A stretch of DNA of 15,258 bases from an uncultured Chitinophagaceae bacterium. Lineage in GTDB: Bacteria; Bacteroidota; Bacteroidia; Chitinophagales; Chitinophagaceae. Position 1 is the first letter of the stretch. Each line of letters starts with the position of its first letter. The notes beneath the pieces are model-generated. The model saw only the letters and a program-made list of their open reading frames with translations. It was not told the origin of the DNA and did not search any database. The stretch spans positions 1 through 15,258 of the forward strand of contig CAKSVK010000084.1 of assembly GCA_934502905.1 (NCBI GenBank). Reading direction: 5' to 3'. A program made the translations under genes and the position numbers. Positions 1 to 6,053 of this stretch are shown here, piece by piece.

Positions 1-66
1 CCCGCAGATTCCGCTGAATTCCGCAGATAATCAAAGCCTTCTGCGCTTATTTGCGAAATCAGCGGG
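1..66. repeat. Imperfect inverted repeat of CGCAGAT/CGCTGA words, cut by left edge
   Basis: CCCGCAGATT at 1-10 pairs with AATCAGCGGG at 57-66 with one mismatch. Inside it, TTCCGCAGATAA at 19-30 pairs with TTATTTGCGAA at 47-57, with one bulged base and one G-T pair. The words CGCAGAT, CGCTGA and CTGCG recur along the stretch on both strands. Short 'ATCTGCG/ATCAGCG' word repeats of this style are, as I recall, dispersed between genes in Bacteroidota genomes; that is recollection, not a search. No open frame of note covers it. The element may continue beyond base 1. Confidence 0.55.
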
Positions 67-292
67 AAATATTAGCCATCGTTTTATCGTTGACATGACA
101 CTAGCCGGGAACCTCAGTAAAGTTGCGTGGAGACATGCAACAGGGCGATTCCTTTTTATGTTTTTTCTTCATTGCCGCTGTCCTGAGTTTCAAACTCCGG
201 ACCCTCTATGTTCTTACCTGTTTCCAACGGTGGGTTTCGAACAAACAAGAGGAGGAAAAATCAACTGCAATAAAAAACGGGTATTCGTTTCG
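67..292. other. Intergenic, no gene recognised; two small hairpins
   Basis: This gap downstream of the leftward permease holds no convincing gene. Two palindromes are visible. GTTGCGTG (122-129) and CATGCAAC (134-141) form an 8-bp stem with one G-T pair around a GAGA loop. GTCCTGAGT (180-188) and ACTCCGGAC (194-202) form a 9-bp stem with one central mismatch. Open frames crossing the region on the plus strand run into the permease gene antisense and resemble no family I know. Confidence 0.4.
275..290 (-). terminator. Weak candidate terminator for the rbfA/permease transcript
   Basis: Read on the minus strand just after the permease stop, AAACG, a 6-base loop and CGTTT form a short stem followed by more T residues (TTTATT). 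The stem is only five to six pairs with little GC, so the call rests mainly on its position 3 bases past the stop codon. Confidence 0.25.
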
Positions 293-1513
293 TCAGTTTC
301 TCAATTCAAAAGGTTGCTTTGCGGCACGGTTGGCGGGTATCCAGGACGCCAGGATGGCGATAATGAATACCGTTGCAACAACAATTATAAAATCCTCCGG
401 GATCATTTTTACCGGGTAATAGTCGATCACGAATGAAGTGCCTTCCAGCTTTATCAGCTTGAATTGTATCTGCACCAGGCATATGGCAACCGCAAAGATG
501 ATACCCGATAAGGCGCCGATGCCGGCCAATAAAATACCTTCCGTTAAAAACACCCGCCTGATCCAGGAGCGTGTGGCGCCCATGGATTGCAGGATCTGTA
601 TATCTTTTTGCTTTTCCAGCACCAGCATGCTCAATGCGCCGATCATGTTGAAGGCTGCCACGATCAGTACCAAGATGAAAATAGCATAGATCGCATATTT
701 TTCAAGCCGCATCACATTATATAAGCTCCTGTTTTGCTCAAAACGGGTTTGCACCAGGTAATCCTTACCCAGAAGAGACTGAATAGCTTTTTTTACATTT
801 TCGGTGTCTTTTTCCCTGATCAGCTTTATTTCCGCTGCAGTATATTCATCCGGTCTGAATTTCAGATGCTCTTTTAAAAAGTCCAGGTTGGTTAGCACGT
901 ACGCATTGTCAAATTCCTGCTGTACGCCGAATGAGCCGTAGGGAGTTACATTTGCCTGTGTAAAGGCCGACATAGGATTACTGAATTCTGCAACATTCCT
1001 GGAGGGTAGCATAATAGTAAGCTGCCCGATGCTGCGGTCACTTAAGAGTGCCAGGACATTTTCGATTCCCAGACCCAATACCACACCAGGGTGCTCAGCA
1101 TCGCCTAACTCATAGTTTCCCCTCACCATGCCGCTGGTGATGGTGGTTACATCGGCGTACGCGTCATCCACTCCTTTGAGATCAATAATGGTTTTATACT
1201 CACCGTTCTGGATAAGCGCTTTTTCTTCTGCTGTCAGCGACAGGTTAGCCACCCCATTGATCTGCCGTATCCCGCTGACCTGTTCCGGTGTCAGCTCGAT
1301 GGTTTTGCCGGACGCTGCCGACACTTTCAGGTCTGTGTAAAAAGTAGAGTACAATGTTTTTACAAGCCCCTCAAAGCCGTTGAATGTGCTCCACAGGATC
1401 AGCAGAGCCGCCGTAGCGAAAGCAATGGCTATTACACTTACCCAGGCTATTATATTGATAGCATTGGTAGATTTTTTTGCTTTAAAGTACCTCCAGGCAA
1501 ATAAAAAATTCAA
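293..1513 (-). CDS. LolC/E-type FtsX-family ABC transporter permease
   Basis: The 406-residue protein has the layout of LolC/LolE and MacB-like permeases, which act in the inner membrane on lipoprotein or other envelope cargo rather than transporting across the membrane in the classical way. It starts MNFLFAWRYFKAKK, the usual LolC/E opening. One membrane helix lies near residues 20-42, a large periplasmic (MacB-PCD-like) domain spans about 45-265, and three helices lie near 273-298, 322-348 and 373-393. The FtsX core carries 'KQKDIQILQSMGA' at about 301-313, the cytoplasmic coupling segment typical of the family. It lies 38 bases after rbfA on the same strand, so the two are probably co-transcribed. 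No LolD-type ATPase is adjacent, so the partner must be encoded elsewhere. The family call is firm; the exact cargo is inferred. Confidence 0.88.
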   Translation of the reverse strand: MNFLFAWRYFKAKKSTNAINIIAWVSVIAIAFATAALLILWSTFNGFEGLVKTLYSTFYTDLKVSAASGKTIELTPEQVSGIRQINGVANLSLTAEEKALIQNGEYKTIIDLKGVDDAYADVTTITSGMVRGNYELGDAEHPGVVLGLGIENVLALLSDRSIGQLTIMLPSRNVAEFSNPMSAFTQANVTPYGSFGVQQEFDNAYVLTNLDFLKEHLKFRPDEYTAAEIKLIREKDTENVKKAIQSLLGKDYLVQTRFEQNRSLYNVMRLEKYAIYAIFILVLIVAAFNMIGALSMLVLEKQKDIQILQSMGATRSWIRRVFLTEGILLAGIGALSGIIFAVAICLVQIQFKLIKLEGTSFVIDYYPVKMIPEDFIIVVATVFIIAILASWIPANRAAKQPFELRN

Positions 1514-1551
1514 TCAGGTTGTTTTAGATTGTGGTAACGGTTAACAGGGAA

Positions 1552-1926
1552 TCAATGATCGTTTCCGTCATTTTTTTCTTCATTGATCTTTTTGAAAAGC
1601 TCTTCCATTTTGAATACGTGCTCCAGCGTATCATCTGCAAAGAATTTCAGTTCCGGTATTCTCCGCAACTGATGTTTTACCCTTGCCGTCAGTTCCTTTT
1701 TGATCTCCCATGCCCTGTCCTCAATTTTTTTCAGCGCTGCTTTTGTATCCTCTATTTTGAAAAAGCTCAGGTAAATCCTGGCTTCCAGCAGGTCCGGCGT
1801 CACCTTTACACCCGAAATAGAAACCATGCCGCCATTTATCATGGTCAATCCCAACCTTTGGAAAATTTCGTTAAACTCTTCGGAAAGCAGGCCTGCCACC
1901 TGCTTTTGACGCTTTCCTTCCTGCAT
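1552..1926 (-). CDS. rbfA: Ribosome-binding factor A
   Basis: RbfA binds the 30S subunit and helps late 16S rRNA maturation, including during cold adaptation. The protein is 124 residues from the ATG at 1926, close to the usual 110-130. It opens MQEGKRQKQVAGLLSEEFNE, matching the RbfA N-terminal helix that starts with R-Q-K. A central strand pair (SISGVKVTPDLLEARIYLS) and the C-terminal 'LRRIPELKFFADDTLEH' segment match the KH-like fold signature. A TTG nine bases upstream would add three residues; ATG is preferred because homologues start immediately before the RQ segment. The gene leads the rbfA-permease pair and diverges from the ABC exporter across about 60 bases. Confidence 0.93.
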   Translation of the reverse strand: MQEGKRQKQVAGLLSEEFNEIFQRLGLTMINGGMVSISGVKVTPDLLEARIYLSFFKIEDTKAALKKIEDRAWEIKKELTARVKHQLRRIPELKFFADDTLEHVFKMEELFKKINEEKNDGNDH

Positions 1927-1987
1927 ATTATTCAAGTTTATTGGGTGTAAATTTAGTTACTTTGCCGTTTAATTCGACTTTAGGCTA
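1927..1987. promoter_or_regulatory. Divergent promoter region, rbfA / ABC exporter
   Basis: Both flanking genes must be transcribed out of this short gap. On the plus strand TTACTTTGC at 1957-1965 resembles the Bacteroidota -7 box TAnnTTTG, but the nearest TTG (1941-1943) is too close for a standard -33 element. On the minus strand TAAATTTAC (1948-1956) resembles the same box. No Shine-Dalgarno sequence precedes either start. The region assignment is secure from gene layout; the boxes are weak. Confidence 0.35.
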
Positions 1988-3793
1988 ATGAATAAATATT
2001 CCAGGATCTTTAATTACCTGAAATTCTACAAAGGGAACATTGTACTTTATTTTATATGCATCGTATTGTCTATTGTTTTTTCTGTGGTATCCATGGGAAT
2101 GCTGGCACCGTTTTTTGATATCATATTCCTGGGAGAAGATGGTAAAAATATGAAAGAAGCTGATAATCCCATTACGGATATCGTCAGTAAAATCATGTTG
2201 CATTTCTCCGACGATCTTAATCCATTGTATGCGTTGGGCTTCATCTGCGTGGTAATTATCATTACCATATTCCTGAAGAACTTTTTCCTCTACCTTTCTT
2301 TTAATATCCTGAATCCCATAAAAAACAGCATTGTTACCAGGCTGCGGGCGGAGCTGTATGATAAGATCCTTCATTTGCCTATAGGATATTTTACGGAAAA
2401 AAGAAAGGGAGACCTGCTCAGCAGGATCACCAATGATGTGCAGGAAGTGGAAGGATCGATGGTGGGCGCGCTGGAAGGATGGGTACGGGACCCGATAACC
2501 ATCCTCATCAACTTTACGGTGTTGTTCATCATGAGTCCGCAACTGACCATCACCATCCTGGTATGTATACCGGCAGTAGGGTTTATTTTGGGAAGAATAT
2601 CGCGATCGCTGAAAAGGCAGTCCAATGAAGCCGCCGTAAAGTTGGGGGAATCCCTTTCCGTGCTCGATGAAACATTGAACGGGCTAAGGGTGATCAAGGC
2701 ATTTAACGTAGAGGGACTGCTGAAAGAGCGGTACAACAAATTGAATGATGAGCTGTACCGCACAAAGAACAAGATCAGCAAAAGGAGAGACCTCGCTGCC
2801 CCCACTTCAGAAGTACTGGGCGTATTGGTTTTTGTTGGCATATTGTGGTTTGGCGGGCGCCATGTATTGAATGAGGAGCTGCTGTCTCCGTCTATGTTCC
2901 TGGCTTACCTGGCCATGTTCTATAACGTGATCAATCCTGTAAAAACACTTTCCACGTCTTTCAGCAATATGCAGAAAGGTTCGGCTGCCATTACGAGAAT
3001 AGAGGATATTTTAAATACGGCAGTAACCGTGGATGAAAATCCCGGGGGCAGGGTATTGTCTTCATTTACCGGAAATATCGAATTCCGGGATGCAGGATTT
3101 GCTTACGACGATAAAGTAATACTGAAAAATATCAATCTTACGATTGAACGTGGTAAAACGATTGCGCTTGTGGGCTCTTCCGGAGCCGGTAAGTCTACCC
3201 TGGCAGACCTGGTTCCGCGGTTTCATGATGTTACCGGCGGGGCAGTATTGATAGACGGGCAGAACATTAAGGACTACCGGCTGTCATCTGTGCGGGATCA
3301 CATCAGTATCGTCACCCAGGAGCCTATACTTTTTAACGATACCATCGCCGCCAACATTGCTTTGGGACATCCGGGCGCCACCCGTGAGCAGATAATAGAA
3401 GCCGCCAAAATCGCAAATGCCCATAATTTTATCATGGCGCGGGAAGGAGGCTACGACAGTAATATCGGCGACAGGGGAACAAAACTGAGCGGTGGGGAAC
3501 GCCAGCGTTTGACAATTGCCCGGGCGGTATTAAAAAACCCGCCGATCCTGATACTTGATGAAGCGACCTCCTCGTTAGATACTGAGAGCGAAATGCTGGT
3601 ACAGGATGCTATTAACAACCTGATGACCGACCGGACCTCTATCGTCATAGCGCACCGGTTATCCACCGTGCGGCATGCCGATGAAATAATCGTGCTGCAG
3701 AAAGGAACGATCGTAGAGCGGGGAACCCACGAAAAGCTGATGGAGCTGGGCGGGATATACCGGAAGCTGGTGACCATGCAGGAAGTGAAGTAA
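1988..3793 (+). CDS. ABC exporter half-transporter, MsbA-like (permease-ATPase fusion)
   Basis: The 601-residue protein fuses a type IV exporter membrane domain to a nucleotide-binding domain and should work as a homodimer that flips lipids or exports hydrophobic compounds. Hydrophobic helices fall in the first ~310 residues (the first near 18-45), with intracellular loops such as 'GYFTEKRKGDLLSRITNDV' that couple to the ATPase. The ATPase domain (about 345-601) is complete: Walker A GSSGAGKST at 396-404, Q-loop Q444, signature LSGGE at 500-504, Walker B ending in D524-E525, and switch H556. The length and the 'TRITNDV' style loop match MsbA and its Bacteroidota relatives. It leads a rightward run with the peptidase and glycosylase genes, 54 and 47 bases apart. 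A role in lipid A or phospholipid transport is family-based inference; a drug exporter of the same family is the alternative. Confidence 0.9.
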   Translation: MNKYSRIFNYLKFYKGNIVLYFICIVLSIVFSVVSMGMLAPFFDIIFLGEDGKNMKEADNPITDIVSKIMLHFSDDLNPLYALGFICVVIIITIFLKNFFLYLSFNILNPIKNSIVTRLRAELYDKILHLPIGYFTEKRKGDLLSRITNDVQEVEGSMVGALEGWVRDPITILINFTVLFIMSPQLTITILVCIPAVGFILGRISRSLKRQSNEAAVKLGESLSVLDETLNGLRVIKAFNVEGLLKERYNKLNDELYRTKNKISKRRDLAAPTSEVLGVLVFVGILWFGGRHVLNEELLSPSMFLAYLAMFYNVINPVKTLSTSFSNMQKGSAAITRIEDILNTAVTVDENPGGRVLSSFTGNIEFRDAGFAYDDKVILKNINLTIERGKTIALVGSSGAGKSTLADLVPRFHDVTGGAVLIDGQNIKDYRLSSVRDHISIVTQEPILFNDTIAANIALGHPGATREQIIEAAKIANAHNFIMAREGGYDSNIGDRGTKLSGGERQRLTIARAVLKNPPILILDEATSSLDTESEMLVQDAINNLMTDRTSIVIAHRLSTVRHADEIIVLQKGTIVERGTHEKLMELGGIYRKLVTMQEVK

Positions 3794-3847
3794 CAGCGGT
3801 GTCGGCCGTTTCCGGTATGAACTGTTAAATGATCCCTGCAAAGCCAT

Positions 3848-4817
3848 ATGCCAAAGGATTCTATCATAGTTGAACACATAAACCCCGCAGAAGATACGGT
3901 CAGGAGCGTTGTCATCATACCCCGTACCCTGCACCATCAGCAGGAATCTGACGATTCCCCGGCTTTCTTTTATGTAGTGGCATTCATTGTATTTCTCGTC
4001 CTGGCGCTGCGCCTTATTGGTCTCCGGCTGGACCGTAAAAGAAGGGAAAATATGGAAGCCACTTACACAGTGCCGGAGCAGGCACTGCCGGAAGAGCCGG
4101 GCGCCTTGATTTATCCCGGTAATGAGTTACGCTTTCCCGCGGAAGAAATAGACCGGGTGCCTACCAAACATCTTCCTTATTATGTAAAACTTCCTGACAC
4201 CGAAAAAGAGCGGTTTCGCTTCCGTTTGCAGAAGTTTATGCAGTCAAAAATTTTCGTTATCTATGACAAGATCGGTTTTAAAGAAATGCCGATCCTGCTG
4301 AGTGCCACCGCCATCAAATTGAGCTTTGGATTGAAGAACTATCTGCTGCCGTTCTACAGATCCATCCATATTTTCCCGGAAGAATTCTGGGGTATCGAAC
4401 CCTCGATCCGGGTGTTGGGCCGGCAATGTTTCCGGAAACCGCATTCATGTTTCGTGGAAGCATTTCCTGGAGGGAATCAAAGATCCGGAAGACGGATCAA
4501 ACCTTGGATTACATGAAATGGCTCATGCCTATTATTTCCAGAACCTGGAGACAGGCAAGCCTGAAGATGAATCTTTTGCTGACCGGTTCAAAACTTTTAA
4601 TACTTATGGTAACGGGGTATTCGAACAAAAAAGGATCAGCGGTAATGTGTTGTATTCCAAATATGCTATGACACAATTCCAGGAATTCTGGGCCGAGAGT
4701 GTAGAATTGTTTTTTGAAAAGCCGCATGCTTTGCAGAAAGAATATCCGCAGTTATACCACTTAATGACATTGCTGCTCAATCAGCACCCCGACAAAGATG
4801 CTGACCAGGTGGCATGA
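3848..4817 (+). pseudogene. MtfA-like M90 zinc metallopeptidase, split by a +1 frameshift
   Basis: The first frame (ATG 3848 to a stop ending at 4516) encodes an N-terminal leader, one membrane helix near residues 39-61, and the MtfA-like segment 'ILLSATAIKLSFGLKNYLLP'. The reading then continues one base later: in the second frame NVSGNRIHVSWKHF leads into LHEMAHAYYF, whose HEMAH (codons from 4512) is the zinc-binding HExxH, followed by 'EFWAESVELFFEKP' holding a likely third zinc ligand. Dropping one C of the GGCCGGC at 4418-4424 restores 322 codons with sequence 'VLGGNVSGNRIH', so a single-base insertion or sequencing error there explains everything. Known MtfA of enterobacteria is a cytosolic peptidase linked to Mlc; the anchored Bacteroidota form has no settled role. 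As written, the first-frame product lacks the active site. No stop or slippery run at the junction suggests programmed shifting. Confidence 0.82.
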
Positions 4818-4864
4818 CCTCATTTCCGCGTTTTTTATCATAACTTGTCGGTCAATTCCGGAAT

Positions 4865-5476
4865 ATGGAATATATAGTGCATCTGAAAAAAGATAAAAAA
4901 CTGGCCAGGCTGCTGGATACCATCCCGCCGTTTCAATTGAAAAAACGCAGGAACATCTGCACCTATCTTTGTGCCTCCATCATGAGCCAGCAGCTATCGG
5001 TGAAAGTAGCCGACGTGATCTACCGCCGCTTTTTACAGCTGTATAACGGGGAGGAACCTACGGCTGCCCGGATACTGGAAACCTCACCTGAAACATTAAG
5101 AAGTATCGGCTTGAGTAATGCAAAAGTGCAGTACGTAAGGAATGTAGCCGCTTTTGAAATAGAGAATGGCATGGGGCTGAAAAAGCTGAATAAAATGAGC
5201 AATGAAGAAGTAATAACTTACCTGACGGCTATAAAAGGGGTCGGCACCTGGACGGTGGAAATGCTGCTCATGTTTGCATTGGGCAGGGGAGATGTATTTT
5301 CCACAGGCGACCTGGGCTTGCAGAATGCCATGATCCGCCTGTATAAGCTGGATCGTACAGACAAGAAACAATTCTTTGCCGATCTTCAGAAGATTTCATC
5401 AAAATGGAAACCCTATCGCACTTATGCATGCCTGCATTTATGGAGCTGGAAAGATAATAACCCGGATAAAGTGTGA
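4865..5476 (+). CDS. DNA-3-methyladenine glycosylase, AlkA-type HhH-GPD
   Basis: The enzyme should excise alkylated purines from DNA as the first step of base excision repair. The 203 residues form one helix-hairpin-helix GPD domain: 'ASIMSQQLSVKVA' near 37-49, the hairpin 'IKGVGTWTVEM' from residue 123, and the catalytic aspartate D149 in STGDLGLQNAM. E. coli AlkA is about 280 residues because of an extra N-terminal domain; this protein lacks it and resembles the short AlkA-like/Mag-type enzymes. It lies 47 bases after the frameshifted peptidase on the same strand. The fold and catalytic residue are clear; substrate range is inferred. Confidence 0.9.
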   Translation: MEYIVHLKKDKKLARLLDTIPPFQLKKRRNICTYLCASIMSQQLSVKVADVIYRRFLQLYNGEEPTAARILETSPETLRSIGLSNAKVQYVRNVAAFEIENGMGLKKLNKMSNEEVITYLTAIKGVGTWTVEMLLMFALGRGDVFSTGDLGLQNAMIRLYKLDRTDKKQFFADLQKISSKWKPYRTYACLHLWSWKDNNPDKV

Positions 5477-5545
5477 TAATCGGTTGTATCAGCGATAGCT
5501 GGCGCAAGGTGTTCTGCCTGCAGATCACCTGTGCCTACGATAATT

Positions 5546-5709
5546 GATATCTTGGGCAAGTCTTGTAGCCTGGCTATCGTGTACAGCCAGACTTGGGTCT
5601 TTATAATTCCATCCTGATTGCATCAGGGAAGACGTATTGTCAATCCGGACACAGTCCGGCAGAATTGAATGGCACCAGTCATCCTGCGGAAGACGGGCGC
5701 CAGCGAAAA
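5546..5709. repeat. Structured tandem repeat, copy 1 of 3
   Basis: This 164-base unit starts at GATATC and ends in GCGAAAA. It contains an outer stem CAAGTCT (5557-5563) with AGACTTG (5589-5595), extended by TGGCT (5571-5575) with AGCCA; a hairpin CCTGAT-TGC-ATCAGG (5613-5627); a hairpin CCGGAC-ACA-GTCCGG (5645-5659); and GCGCCAG (5697-5703), which pairs across the unit boundary with CTGGCGC (5715-5721). It is non-coding by appearance and lies between convergent genes. Confidence 0.9.
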
Positions 5710-5874
5710 GATATCTGGCGCAAGTCTTGTAGCTAGACTATCGCGTACAGCCCAGACTTGGGTCTTTATAATCTCCCCCTGATTCTATCAGGGCAGAGGT
5801 ATTGTCAATCCGGACACAGTCCGGCAGAATTGAATGACACCAGTCGTCCTGCGGAAGACGGGCGCCAGCGAAAA
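5710..5874. repeat. Structured tandem repeat, copy 2 of 3
   Basis: The 165-base second unit is nearly identical to copy 1 from the middle onward. It keeps CAAGTCT (5721-5727) with AGACTTG (5754-5760), but its inner arm reads AGCTAGACT instead of AGCCTGGCT, so the extra pairs of that stem are lost. Its second hairpin is longer, CCCTGAT-TCT-ATCAGGG (5777-5793), and its third, CCGGAC-ACA-GTCCGG (5810-5824), is identical. GCGCCAG at 5862-5868 pairs with CTGGCGC at 5880-5886 over the next boundary. Confidence 0.9.
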
Positions 5875-6034
5875 GATATCTGGCGCAAGTCTTGTAGCCT
5901 GGCTATCGCGTCAGCCAGACTTGTGTCTTCATAATCTCACCCTGATTCTATCAGGGCAGAGGTATTTCCGACCCGGGCACAGTCCGGCGGAATTGAATAA
6001 CCAGTCGTCCTGCGGAAGACGGGCGCAAGTAAAA
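5875..6034. repeat. Structured tandem repeat, copy 3 of 3
   Basis: The 160-base third unit carries the most changes. The first stem (CAAGTCT 5886-5892, TGGCT 5900-5904, AGCCAGACTTG 5913-5923) and the second (5940-5956) are intact. The third reads CCGGGC-ACA-GTCCGG (5973-5987), where the changed base still makes a G-T pair. Its right end reads GCGCAAGTAAAA and has lost the boundary stem. The unit ends about 20 bases before the stop codon of the leftward ppk1 gene, so that transcript would run into the repeats. Confidence 0.88.
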
Positions 6035-6053
6035 GATAACAATAGTAAGTATC

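Noticed and set aside
200..250. tRNA-like T-arm (GGGTTTCGAAC)
   Set aside because: The flanking bases do not form a T stem, and no acceptor or anticodon arms are found at the required distances.
95..436. Plus-strand open frames across the left gap and permease end
   Set aside because: They run antisense into a well-supported permease gene, and the translation has no family character.
3794..3847. Terminator after the ABC exporter (TAACAG...CTGTTA)
   Set aside because: The arms are short, about 24 bases apart, and no T run follows.
4390..4516. Programmed +1 ribosomal frameshift in the peptidase gene
   Set aside because: There is no stop codon, slippery run or prfB-like signal at the junction; the first frame continues about 30 codons past it. 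A single extra C explains the data more simply.
5546..6034. CRISPR array or tandem coding repeats
   Set aside because: The units are about 164 bases with no short identical repeat separated by unique spacers, and their frames are broken by length changes of one and five bases.
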